Part shown: piece by piece, positions 6,628 through 12,661 of the stretch
Layout of the letters: every line of letters starts with the position of its first letter
Position numbering within the stretch: the stretch's first letter is position 1
DNA from: an uncultured Treponema sp.
GTDB lineage: Bacteria; Spirochaetota; Spirochaetia; Treponematales; Treponemataceae
Assembly: GCA_937885175.1 (NCBI GenBank)
Contig: CAKZZO010000038.1
Span: forward strand, 1-12,821
Length of the DNA: 12,821 nucleotides
Direction: 5' to 3'
Position numbers and translations under genes: made by a program
The notes under the pieces: generated by a model
The model's database searches: none
The model's input: only the letters and a program-made list of their open reading frames with translations
What the model was told of the DNA's origin: nothing

Positions 6628-6819
6628 TTACAGGCTTTCCACCAATTCTAATGTTTTGCGTGTAAAAACCTGCTCGTCTCCGTCAACAAGCCTGCGGCTC
6701 AACACCTGCGCAATACGCTGTACTGCAAAATCCACCCACTCTTCATCATGGATTTTTTGGCGCAACTCCATCACGCGGGGAGAAAAGGTTGTTGTAGCAA
6801 CGTCAACATTCGCAATCAT
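6628..6819 (-). CDS. Small protein resembling the C-terminal helix region of spirochaetal FlgM
   Basis: This 63-residue protein begins with ATG overlapping the yraN stop as ATGA, so translation is probably coupled. Residues 13-40 (SPRVMELRQKIHDEEWVDFA and on) fit the pattern of the sigma28-binding half of FlgM, roughly R-(V/I)-x-E-L-(K/R)-x-K-I-x-D-x-x-(W/Y)-(V/I), followed by an amphipathic helix. The usual FlgM N-terminus is absent, and the tail (45-63) is not FlgM-like. If the likeness is real, it would be an anti-sigma or sigma-binding peptide; neighbours with flagellar-export features make this plausible. The match is by eye and rests on short helices, so a generic small helical protein is equally possible. 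That the frame is a gene is supported by the coupled start. Confidence 0.7.
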   Translation of the reverse strand: MIANVDVATTTFSPRVMELRQKIHDEEWVDFAVQRIAQVLSRRLVDGDEQVFTRKTLELVESL

Positions 6820-7187
6820 ACAAGCTCCGAAAAGGCATCCTCAATATGGTACACATCGCTGAAACCAGGCATATTCACCACTAAAACATCAAACCTGATT
6901 GCAACGTTACTATATTTTCGATGATTTAACAGAAACAATTTAGCAGTTTCTACAATTCTTTTCTGTTTTCTTTCATCAAGCTCGTGGGAAAGCGTATCCA
7001 CGTCTCCGCTGGGAAGCGTCTTGACTTCTCCGAAGACCATCAGATTTTCTTTTTCCGCAATTATATCTATCTCACCGCGCCTCGTTCTCCAATTCCGCGC
7101 GACAATTTCATAGCCATTTTTTTGCAGCCAGAGACAGGCTTTTTCCTCACCCGCATCCCCAACCTGTTTTGTTGAAGTATCAGTCAA
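6816..7187 (-). CDS. yraN: YraN (UPF0102) family nuclease-fold protein
   Basis: At 123 residues it has the usual UPF0102 length. The family core is plain: GDAGEEKACLWLQKNGYEIV (10-29), NWRTRRGEIDIIA (32-44) and VFGEVKT (51-57). The spaced E39, D41, E54 and K56 form the PD-(D/E)XK-like active site seen across restriction-endonuclease-fold proteins. The biological role is poorly defined; genome neighbourhoods link it to rnhB, rplS and DNA-processing genes. The only start I can fit is TTG at 7187, which overlaps the upstream gene by 8 bases and has only a weak AAGAA-type site. The 3' end overlaps the following small gene by 4 bases, consistent with one polycistronic message. Confidence 0.93.
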   Translation of the reverse strand: MTDTSTKQVGDAGEEKACLWLQKNGYEIVARNWRTRRGEIDIIAEKENLMVFGEVKTLPSGDVDTLSHELDERKQKRIVETAKLFLLNHRKYSNVAIRFDVLVVNMPGFSDVYHIEDAFSELV

Positions 7188-7449
7188 CTGAATCCAATTC
7201 TTCCAAGTCTTCCAGTTCTTCTACGTCCTCATCCTCAACCTTATTCACGCCATTGGCATCAAAATCCTGAATGATGTGACCATAGCTCAACAAATACGGT
7301 ACTTTCCAGCGTTTGATTGTGGCAAGGTGATAGGCCTTAGCCGATTTTCCTTCCGCCAGAAACATGTTTACACCGTCATCAAAAAAGACTGGAGCAGAAA
7401 AGCGTACGCCGATTGCAATGTCGTCACAACTGATTTTCTTAAAATTCAT
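7180..7449 (-). CDS. Hypothetical 89-residue protein: small beta domain plus acidic tail
   Basis: Residues 1-60 resemble the short N-terminal module found before HD-GYP domains in spirochaetes. The pattern is ISCDDIAIGVRFSAPVFFDD (6-25), then a loop, FLAEGKSAK, and a helix leading to KRWKVPYLLSYGH. The last 25 residues are mostly Glu and Asp with no clear fold. No catalytic HD motif is present, so the protein is either a stand-alone version of that module or unrelated. The start overlaps the preceding FlhB-like gene by 4 bases (ATGA), and the end overlaps yraN by 8. An acidic tail of this kind often serves protein binding or mimics DNA, but nothing here shows a target. I do not recognise a named family. 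Confidence 0.78.
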   Translation of the reverse strand: MNFKKISCDDIAIGVRFSAPVFFDDGVNMFLAEGKSAKAYHLATIKRWKVPYLLSYGHIIQDFDANGVNKVEDEDVEELEDLEELDSVD

Positions 7450-7712
7450 TGCCGCCTGAACTCCTGCTCCTTTGCATCAATTCTTGCAACAAAGGCAAAG
7501 ACCTTTGCAAGCACTTCGTAAGTTTCCTCAGGAATGACATCACCCACCTGCTGGAGAGAAAGCACATTTGCAAGCGCTTCATCCTGCACAAGCGGCACAT
7601 CATGTTCCCGTGCAATTTCCAAAAGACGCTCAGCCAGATGACCTTTTGCAATCGCACTGATATAGGGTGCATCCGCTTCTTTCGGATAGGTGAGGGCCAC
7701 AGCCTTTTTCAT
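7446..7712 (-). CDS. FlhB C-terminal-domain-like protein (YlqH-like)
   Basis: The product is 88 residues from ATG at 7712. The frame is open further upstream, but this ATG has a perfect AGGAGG nine bases before it and overlaps the previous stop as TGATG. The sequence follows the cytoplasmic domain of FlhB/YscU: AVALTYPKEADAPYISAIAK, then helices, VPLVQDEALANVLS, and VGDVIPEETYEVLAKVFAFV. It lacks the membrane domain and also the autocleavage motif NPTH, because the protein starts just after where that motif would lie. In Bacillus the equivalent YlqH gene also sits near rplS and follows a FliK-like gene. Such proteins may substitute for the FlhB C-terminal half in the flagellar export switch. 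Family likeness is strong; function is inferred. Confidence 0.9.
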   Translation of the reverse strand: MKKAVALTYPKEADAPYISAIAKGHLAERLLEIAREHDVPLVQDEALANVLSLQQVGDVIPEETYEVLAKVFAFVARIDAKEQEFRRQ

Positions 7713-8830
7713 CAGACCAGTCCTCCTACCCTGCCAACAGGCAAATCCTGCGCACACCATCCGTCAAGTTCAGCCACATACCGCACGGACTTGAGGGATG
7801 GAAATGCCGGAAGAAGCATTTTTTGCAGTTCCAAGGCAAGTTCCTCGCCGTTTCCAGTCAAGGGAAAGCGCGAAAAACATACCCTGTCGATTTTTCCCTG
7901 CCTACAGTATACCACAAAATTCCAGCTTGTGTGTAGATTTTTTGCATTTATTATGATTTCCCCCAGCTTTTTCTGCTCTTTTTCCGTAAGAATCCTGATA
8001 AGTCCGCGATAGCCATTCACCCATTCAAAGGGAAGCATAATCCAGTCGGAAGCACAAGAAGCCTTTTTTTCACCCCGCAGGGAATTAAAAAGCGTAAGGG
8101 CACCGATTTTGTTTTTCCCCGCCGCCTCAGCCACGGAGGAAAGATAATTGCGCACCAGCGAAAGAGCGTCTTCTTCCGCCACCGCAAGTTCCTCATTTCC
8201 GTCCAATCCGCGCGCATCAGCCTGCACCTGTCTTTCATCAGGAGAGTCTTTCCGCTTCTCGCCACCCCTGCCCTGTCCGCCCTTGCCTCCGCAACCGCTT
8301 CCCATGCCGTCACTCACCGACTGCACAGCGTCCGCGTTCATGCCTTTCTCGTCCATCACCAAAGCGGTCTGGGCAGTTTCCTCGCCGCCCGCTTTTGCCG
8401 CAGTCAAGGCCTTTCTCAGCTGACGGGGTTCTAGCTTCATGCCCATGCCCTGAGCAAACTGCAAGAGGCGAAAGCTTTCCGCATCCGCAGGGAGCCCCAG
8501 GGAAGCCAGCAACTGGGAAAGTTGCGGACTCATGCCCTGCTCCAGCGATGTGGAAGTAAACTGAGTGACAAGGGGTGCGGACTTTTCGTTTCCAACAAGC
8601 GAAAGCAGCACCTGATTTCCGCTCAGGCCGATTTTTGCGCTGAATACCCTTCCCGGCTGCAAGGAGACTTGAGACCGCACTGAAATAACCTGACCGCCCA
8701 GAGAAACGCTATAGTTTCCTCCCCCCAGGGACTGGAGCACACGGGCGGTCACCAGGCTTCCCGCCTGTAATCCCGGACGACCGCCTTGAGGAGTCCGTGC
8801 TGTCTGCTGCACAATGTGAACCGATGTCAT
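7712..8830 (-). CDS. FliK-like hook-length-control-related protein (YlqG-like)
   Basis: The product is 372 residues if started at ATG 8830. The frame stays open to 8929, but that extension would read through the intrinsic terminator at 8886-8920, so the shorter form is preferred. Residues about 20-80 (LQAGSLVTARVLQSLGGGNY, then SVSLGGQVISVRS) form a beta-rich module seen at the N-terminus of FliK-like proteins. Residues about 170-215 are a Gly- and charge-rich linker with repeated GGKGG/GRGG. Residues about 262-360 (WIMLPFEWVNGYRGLIRIL and on) resemble the compact C-terminal Flg_hook domain. The downstream partner is an FlhB-like protein, which is the known interaction partner of true FliK. 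It may tune flagellar secretion rather than be the main FliK. Assignment rests on domain style and neighbourhood. Confidence 0.78.
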   Translation of the reverse strand: MTSVHIVQQTARTPQGGRPGLQAGSLVTARVLQSLGGGNYSVSLGGQVISVRSQVSLQPGRVFSAKIGLSGNQVLLSLVGNEKSAPLVTQFTSTSLEQGMSPQLSQLLASLGLPADAESFRLLQFAQGMGMKLEPRQLRKALTAAKAGGEETAQTALVMDEKGMNADAVQSVSDGMGSGCGGKGGQGRGGEKRKDSPDERQVQADARGLDGNEELAVAEEDALSLVRNYLSSVAEAAGKNKIGALTLFNSLRGEKKASCASDWIMLPFEWVNGYRGLIRILTEKEQKKLGEIIINAKNLHTSWNFVVYCRQGKIDRVCFSRFPLTGNGEELALELQKMLLPAFPSLKSVRYVAELDGWCAQDLPVGRVGGLV

Positions 8831-8837
8831 TGCCGCC

Positions 8838-8846
8838 AGTATAGCA
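8838..8846 (-). promoter_or_regulatory. Extended -10 promoter of the FliK-like operon, possibly leaderless
   Basis: The minus strand reads TGCTATACT at 8846-8838, an extended -10 element with a one-mismatch TATACT box. No acceptable -35 box lies 16-18 bases upstream, which extended -10 promoters tolerate. Only seven bases separate the box from the ATG at 8830, so the transcript would begin at or one base before the start codon. There is no Shine-Dalgarno sequence in that gap. It directly follows the terminator of the rplS operon, where a new promoter is expected. Confidence 0.5.
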
Positions 8847-8885
8847 CAATTTTTCCCCTTTCTGCTATGGCAAAAGAAAAAAGAC

Positions 8886-8920
8886 AAAAAAAATACCCCG
8901 AGCAAAACGCATCGGGGCAT
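8886..8920 (-). terminator. Intrinsic terminator of the rpsP-rplS operon
   Basis: On the minus strand ATGCCCCGA (8920-8912) pairs with TCGGGGTAT (8901-8893) around a 10-base loop, with one G-U pair. Eight T residues follow at 8893-8886. It begins 33 bases after the rplS stop at 8954 and fits a rho-independent terminator well. Confidence 0.9.
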
Positions 8921-8953
8921 ATACCACACGGAAAACCGTAAAAGCAGAATCGC

Positions 8954-9421
8954 TTACTCAGCGGCTCCTGTGTGTTCTGCGGCTTCTTCTGCCTTTACCT
9001 CAGCCTTGAGGGCCTGCTCTGCGGCAATCTTTGCCTGAGAAGCAGCACGTGAGCGCTCCAGATAAGCGGTAGCCTGTGCACCGATAAGTTCCTTAACTTT
9101 TGCACCCTTACCAACCTTGTCGCGGATGTAGTAGAGCTTAGAGCGGCGCACTTTACCAACACGAACAACCTCAACGCGAACAACGCGGGGGCTGTAGACA
9201 GGGAATACACGCTCAACGCCTACGCCGTAAGAAATCTTGCGGACAGTAAATGTCTTGCGAACGCCTGTGTTCTTAATCGCAATGACAACGCCTTCGTAAA
9301 TCTGAATACGCTTTGTCTTGCCTTCGATAATTTCAAAGTGAACCTTTACGGTGTCACCAACGCTGAAGTTGAGGCTTCCCTCTTTCTTCTGCTGTTCTTC
9401 TATGGTCTTAATCAAGTCCAT
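8954..9421 (-). CDS. rplS: 50S ribosomal protein bL19 with extended Ala/Glu-rich tail
   Basis: The 155-residue product starts at ATG 9421, which has AGGAG seven bases upstream; a longer in-frame extension lacks support. Residues 1-115 are typical bL19: GDTVKVHFEIIEGKTKRIQI, EGVVIAIKN, RKISYGVGVERVFP and SPRV are family hallmarks. bL19 sits at the interface of the 50S and 30S subunits. Most bL19 proteins end near residue 115-125; here a further 30-40 residues rich in Ala, Glu and Lys (about 118-155) form a probable helix followed by a disordered tail. The start lies 14 bases inside the end of trmD, so translation is likely coupled. A terminator follows. Confidence 0.97.
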   Translation of the reverse strand: MDLIKTIEEQQKKEGSLNFSVGDTVKVHFEIIEGKTKRIQIYEGVVIAIKNTGVRKTFTVRKISYGVGVERVFPVYSPRVVRVEVVRVGKVRRSKLYYIRDKVGKGAKVKELIGAQATAYLERSRAASQAKIAAEQALKAEVKAEEAAEHTGAAE

Positions 9422-10232
9422 TGTTTTCTCCTGTTGTCGCTTCTTGTGCAGGCCTACCCCTTGCACGGCGGCGTTTCTTTCGGTCCATGTGCTTTACAAA
9501 ACACTGTTCCGTAAGTTCCTCAATCATTTTTTCGGCTTCTGTAGTGAGCGTTCCCTGCATGCGAGCCGTGGCAATCAAATCAGGTCTGTTTGCCAGGGTC
9601 TTCTGCAGCCGCTTTTTCAGCCGCCACTTCCGAATATGCTCATGGTTTCCGTTGGTCAAAACCTCGGGAACTGCCATGCCCTTGTACACAGCCGGACGAG
9701 TGTACTGAGGGTATTCCAAAAGTCCGTCAGAATAACTTTCTTCATCCAATGACTCGTGGGTGATAACGTCATCCACCAAGCGATACACCGCATCAATGAT
9801 GACCGCTGCCGCCACTTCGCCGCTTGACATAACGTAATCCCCGATGGAGATTTCGTCGTCCACGTACTCGTCAATAATCCGCTGGTCAATACCTTCGTAT
9901 CTTCCGCAGACAAGGACAATTTCGTCTTTCTGACTCAATTCCTGCGCCTTCTTCTGCGTAAAAGGCTTTCCTGATGGCGTGACGTAAATCACGTGCTTCT
10001 TGTAGGCCTTAACGCTGTCAAGCGCGCGTCCGAGCGGCTCAGGCAACAACAACTGTCCAGCCCCGCCGCCATACGGCTTGTCGTCACATGTCCTGTGCTT
10101 ATCAAAGGCAAAATCCCTGATATTCACTAAATCGTAGGCAATAATTCCCCGTTCAACCGCTTTCGCCATGATTGAGGCTTCAAAAAAAGCGCGCGGAATT
10201 TCAGGAAATAAGGTCAGCACGGTAAATTTCAT
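9408..10232 (-). CDS. trmD: tRNA (guanine37-N1)-methyltransferase
   Basis: TrmD methylates N1 of guanine 37 in tRNAs that read CNN codons, using S-adenosylmethionine, and prevents +1 frameshifting. The SPOUT trefoil knot is evident in YVTPSGKP (83-90), VCGRYEGIDQR (108-118) and SIGDYVMSSGEVAA (129-142). The conserved catalytic aspartate is D169 in SDGLLEYPQYTRP. The length of 274 exceeds the usual 230-250 because of a basic C-terminal tail (250-274, with RKKRRRARGR). That tail overlaps the rplS start region in another frame. The ATG at 10232 lies four bases after the rimM stop, and GGAG within the end of rimM serves as its ribosome-binding site. Confidence 0.98.
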   Translation of the reverse strand: MKFTVLTLFPEIPRAFFEASIMAKAVERGIIAYDLVNIRDFAFDKHRTCDDKPYGGGAGQLLLPEPLGRALDSVKAYKKHVIYVTPSGKPFTQKKAQELSQKDEIVLVCGRYEGIDQRIIDEYVDDEISIGDYVMSSGEVAAAVIIDAVYRLVDDVITHESLDEESYSDGLLEYPQYTRPAVYKGMAVPEVLTNGNHEHIRKWRLKKRLQKTLANRPDLIATARMQGTLTTEAEKMIEELTEQCFVKHMDRKKRRRARGRPAQEATTGENNGLD

Positions 10233-10236
10233 GGAC

Positions 10237-10845
10237 TTACTCCAGAATCCAGAGGTGCATCAACTGCATCGTCTTGTTTTCCACGTCAATTTCACCGATA
10301 AACTCATTCTTAAACGGCACCAAAACCGTGCGCGCCTTTCCGTTTGCAGTGAACTTCACGCTGTCTGCAAGCAAATGACAGTCCTCGGCAAGTTTAATCT
10401 CTAAGAGATTTCCTGTACCGCCTTCCAATACGTCTGTGACCCTTCCCACTGCAACAAAATCAGCAGGAGAAGCCTTTGCTTCCAATCCGTCTTTGCCCCA
10501 TCCATCTTTTGGATAGACAAGAGCACATTGTTTAAGATCCTCTGCGTACCATTCGTTTTCTTCCAAAGGGCACGCATCCTCGCGGGGAACGACTATCTCA
10601 CACCCGTTGATTTTTTTGACTTCTTCGGGGGAATCAATTCCTGCAAGCTTCATCAGCAAGGTCTGACCGCTCAGTTCCACACCCTCAACTTTGCAGCGTT
10701 TTTCAGAACCAGTTTTGCCATTCCTCAAAGTCACTTCAAGCATATCAGCAAAATGCCCATACTCACCGGAAGTGCTTTCCACTTTAAAATTACCCGTCAC
10801 TCCATGAGAGCCACGGACAATGCCAACCACAAACCGTTCGTTCAT
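10237..10845 (-). CDS. rimM: 16S rRNA processing protein RimM
   Basis: RimM binds uS19 and assists maturation of the 30S head. Residues 5-24 (FVVGIVRGSHGVTGNFKVES) are the conserved start of the N-terminal beta-barrel. Residues about 80-105 (GCEIVVPRED...EWYAEDL) lead into the PRC barrel, which ends with VPFKNEFIGEIDVENKTMQL. At 202 residues it is longer than many RimM proteins (about 170-180), with an apparent insertion around 108-130 (YPKDGWGKDGLEAK). The ATG is sound, but the bases before it (CAGTTTACTG) contain no Shine-Dalgarno sequence. The gene lies 18 bases after khpA and 4 before trmD, in the usual order. Confidence 0.95.
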   Translation of the reverse strand: MNERFVVGIVRGSHGVTGNFKVESTSGEYGHFADMLEVTLRNGKTGSEKRCKVEGVELSGQTLLMKLAGIDSPEEVKKINGCEIVVPREDACPLEENEWYAEDLKQCALVYPKDGWGKDGLEAKASPADFVAVGRVTDVLEGGTGNLLEIKLAEDCHLLADSVKFTANGKARTVLVPFKNEFIGEIDVENKTMQLMHLWILE

Positions 10846-10863
10846 CAGTAAACTGAATACCGC

Positions 10864-11097
10864 TTAGTCCAGAATGTCAAGGCTGTAATGCCTTCCTTCT
10901 CTGTTTGCCGAAGCGGCCAGAACGGTGCGCAATGCTTTTGCAATACGGCCGTATTTGCCGATAACCTTACCAATATCACCCTGGGCAACACGCAACTCCA
11001 GAACAGGACCGCGCTCCCCTTCGGTTTCGTTTACCGAGACTGCACTGGGATCATCGACCAATGATTTTGCAATGTATTCAATCAGGTCTTTTTCCAT
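10864..11097 (-). CDS. khpA: KH-domain RNA-binding protein KhpA (YlqC)
   Basis: This 77-residue protein is essentially one KH domain. The nucleic-acid-binding loop is GKYG at 47-50 within DIGKVIGKYGRIAKALRTVL, followed by the expected helix. KhpA proteins, often paired with KhpB/Jag, bind RNA and affect cell-envelope growth and cell size in Gram-positives; the gene almost always sits between rpsP and rimM, as here. The ATG at 11097 has GGGAG about nine bases upstream. The start lies 20 bases after the rpsP stop, within the same operon. Confidence 0.96.
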   Translation of the reverse strand: MEKDLIEYIAKSLVDDPSAVSVNETEGERGPVLELRVAQGDIGKVIGKYGRIAKALRTVLAASANREGRHYSLDILD

Positions 11098-11117
11098 TCC
11101 CCGCTACTCCCTGTAAC

Positions 11118-11363
11118 TTATTTGGTAATGCCTTTCTTGCCAAAAAGCTTCTTGACGGTCTCCGTCGGCTGAGCGCCAACACCAATCCAATACTTTGCAC
11201 GTTCCTCGTTAAAAGAAACCTGCTGTCCTTCCTCAGAAATAGGTGCGTATGTACCGATTTCTTCGATAGTCGTGCCATCGCGCGGCTTGCGGACATCCTG
11301 AACAACGATACGGTAGAAGGGACGCTTCTTAGTACCGAATTTCTTGAGTCTGATTTTGACCAC
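11118..11363 (-). CDS. rpsP: 30S ribosomal protein bS16
   Basis: The 81-residue product begins MVKIRLKKFGTKKRPFYRIV and continues with RKPRDGTTIEEIGTYAP, the signature of bS16, an early-assembly protein of the 30S body. The length is normal. Translation starts at GTG (11363) with GGAGGA six bases upstream, a strong site that decides this start. It is the first gene of the rpsP-khpA-rimM-trmD-rplS operon. A short imperfect hairpin (about 11375-11391, GGGCT/AGTCC on the minus strand) lies just upstream of the ribosome-binding site and could affect initiation. Confidence 0.98.
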   Translation of the reverse strand: MVKIRLKKFGTKKRPFYRIVVQDVRKPRDGTTIEEIGTYAPISEEGQQVSFNEERAKYWIGVGAQPTETVKKLFGKKGITK

Positions 11364-11440
11364 GATATTCCTCCATAGGACTGATTTCAGCCCTCAAATT
11401 TGCAAATAAGCATAGTACTACCAGTGTAGACTAGGAAAAC

Positions 11441-11469
11441 ATCATAAACTATTGGAAGATTTTGGTCAA
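11441..11469 (-). promoter_or_regulatory. Promoter of the rpsP operon
   Basis: The minus strand shows TTGACC (11469-11464), 17 bases, then TATGAT (11446-11441), with one mismatch in each box. Transcription would start near 11434, giving a leader of about 70 bases before the rpsP GTG. Confidence 0.75.
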
Positions 11470-11510
11470 GGTAAGTATCCGCAGATTCACGGATTTTCAT
11501 AACATTTTTA

Positions 11511-11590
11511 GGATGGGGGAAAGCCTTCCCCCTGGGGTTCAAGCGATGCTTTCACCCGCACCCCTTTCGCCTAGGGGCAAAGCCCCTAAG
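11511..11590. repeat. GC-rich element of three hairpins
   Basis: Within 75 bases there are three inverted repeats. GGGGGAA (11515-11521) pairs with TTCCCCC (11526-11532). GGGGT (11534-11538) pairs with ACCCC (11560-11564) around an inner AAGC/GCTT (11541-11544/11548-11551). TAGGGGC (11572-11578) pairs with GCCCCTA (11582-11588). Two stems are perfect 7-mers with loops of 3-4 bases. No T-run follows on either strand, so it is not a standard terminator. It lies just after the stop of the small membrane protein and before the rpsP promoter. The base composition is unlike the surrounding spacer, which suggests an inserted palindromic repeat. Confidence 0.65.
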
Positions 11591-11602
11591 ACCCCAATCC
11601 GC

Positions 11603-11821
11603 TTAGGCAAGCACCGTAACTTCTTTTTTGAGCAGAACGGTAATCAAGTCAATAAGCCACATGATGCCGAAGATATTGAACGTGAAAATCTGAATGATTC
11701 CAACGAGGATTCCAGCAACGCTACCACTTGTCAGACGGCGAAGAATTCCGTAGATGTCATAAATGATAACCAGAATGATTTTTACAATCCAGTCCAAACC
11801 TTTCAGTCCTTTTTTTGCCAT
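11603..11821 (-). CDS. Small two-helix membrane protein, TM2-like
   Basis: The product is 72 residues from ATG 11821, chosen because AGGAGG (11833-11828) sits six bases upstream; a longer in-frame start has no such site. Two hydrophobic stretches (about 11-27 and 34-65) should cross the inner membrane, and a short basic loop (ILRRL) lies between them. The second segment (IIQIFTFNIFGIMWLIDLI) resembles the later half of the TM2 domain, whose usual form is LQLLTLG-GFGIWWLIDLI. The protein lacks the Gly-rich first half and the usual N-terminal zinc ribbon, so it is a shortened relative. No function is known. It has its own promoter and is monocistronic or reads toward rpsP. Confidence 0.85.
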   Translation of the reverse strand: MAKKGLKGLDWIVKIILVIIYDIYGILRRLTSGSVAGILVGIIQIFTFNIFGIMWLIDLITVLLKKEVTVLA

Positions 11822-11852
11822 AACAGGCCTCCTTTTAACCAATCGTTCATTT

Positions 11853-11881
11853 ACTGTAGCATATTTTGCCAACAAAAACAA
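11853..11881 (-). promoter_or_regulatory. Promoter of the TM2-like gene
   Basis: The minus strand reads TTGTTT (11881-11876), 17 bases, then an extended -10, TGC followed by TACAGT (11858-11853). The start would be near 11846, about 25 bases before the ATG. Confidence 0.6.
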
Positions 11882-11890
11882 CTGCCAGGC

Positions 11891-11924
11891 AAAAAGAGCG
11901 TTCGCAGTCCGCGAGCAAATACGC
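11891..11924 (-). terminator. yhhQ: Possible intrinsic terminator after the YhhQ gene
   Basis: On the minus strand GCGT-A-TTTGC (11923-11914) can pair with GCGAACGC (11905-11898) with bulges, and TCTTTTT follows (11897-11891). The stem is imperfect, so this is a moderate call supported mainly by its position downstream of the transporter gene. Confidence 0.4.
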
Positions 11925-11947
11925 AGGCTGTTCCGCAATTTGTTGCA

Positions 11948-12661
11948 TCATGCCGTCACTTCCGTATGCTTTTCCGCAATCCGTCGCGCCCAGTACAAAA
12001 AGGGCGTATCAAGCAAACTCGTCACAATAAAAATCCCGTAGCCAAAAATGAGAATCTGCACGATAACGCCCGCACTGTACACGCCCGCAAAGGCAAGCAG
12101 ATTGAAAACGACCGTGTTAATCAACTGACTCACCAGCGTAGAGCCATTGTTTCGCAGCCACAAAAACCGTCGTCTGTCACCGAATCTGCGCTCCGTCCAC
12201 GCCCACAAAAAGTGGTACGCCCACACGTCGTAGAGTTCGCAGACCGCGTAGGCAAACAGGCTCGCAAGCATGACACGCGGCGTATTAGCAAACACCGTGC
12301 GGATTGCCCCGCTCATCACGTCGTTTTCGCTCGGCGCATACAAAAACCAACTCTGACTGATTAAAATAAACGTGACATTCGCCGCAATCCCAATTTTGAC
12401 GCAGCGGTTCGCCTCTTTTTTGCCGTAGATTTCGCTCATGATGTCGGTCGCAAGGAACGATGACGCAAACAGGACATTCCCCAGCGTGGTTTCCAGCCCG
12501 AACGCCCGCACCAAAATCAGCACTTCGATGTTCGCCGCAATCGTGCAAATCACCGTCCACGCAAAAATCCCATTTTTCCCGAAAATTCTGAAAAAAGCCA
12601 CTAGTCCGCCAAAAAAGACGAACACCGACGCGAGTTGCAGCAACTCATTTTGAAAAGGCAT
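11948..12661 (-). CDS. yhhQ: Queuosine precursor transporter, YhhQ/VUT family (DUF165)
   Basis: This 237-residue protein has about six hydrophobic segments and fits the family length (220-240). Signature stretches are SSFLATDIMSEIYGKKEANR (67-86), SQLINTVVFNLLAFAG (178-193) and the late SLLDTPFLYWA (225-235). YhhQ imports preQ0/preQ1, the deazaguanine precursor of the modified tRNA base queuosine; other members of COG1738 have been called vitamin-uptake transporters. The ATG at 12661 is preceded by AGGAG with six bases between. A consensus promoter and a short structured leader precede it. No queuosine biosynthesis genes are in the window, consistent with a salvaging organism but not proof of it. 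Confidence 0.93.
   Translation of the reverse strand: MPFQNELLQLASVFVFFGGLVAFFRIFGKNGIFAWTVICTIAANIEVLILVRAFGLETTLGNVLFASSFLATDIMSEIYGKKEANRCVKIGIAANVTFILISQSWFLYAPSENDVMSGAIRTVFANTPRVMLASLFAYAVCELYDVWAYHFLWAWTERRFGDRRRFLWLRNNGSTLVSQLINTVVFNLLAFAGVYSAGVIVQILIFGYGIFIVTSLLDTPFLYWARRIAEKHTEVTA

Noticed and set aside
8831..8929. Upstream extension of the FliK-like protein, which would look like a hydrophobic signal peptide (LLGVFFLSFFFC)
   Set aside because: The extension translates the intrinsic terminator and its T-run; the hydrophobic look comes from TTT codons.
11462..12364. A 300-codon plus-strand open frame spanning the TM2-like gene and part of yhhQ
   Set aside because: It crosses promoters, a terminator and two genes with recognisable families on the minus strand, and its composition looks like a reverse-strand artefact.
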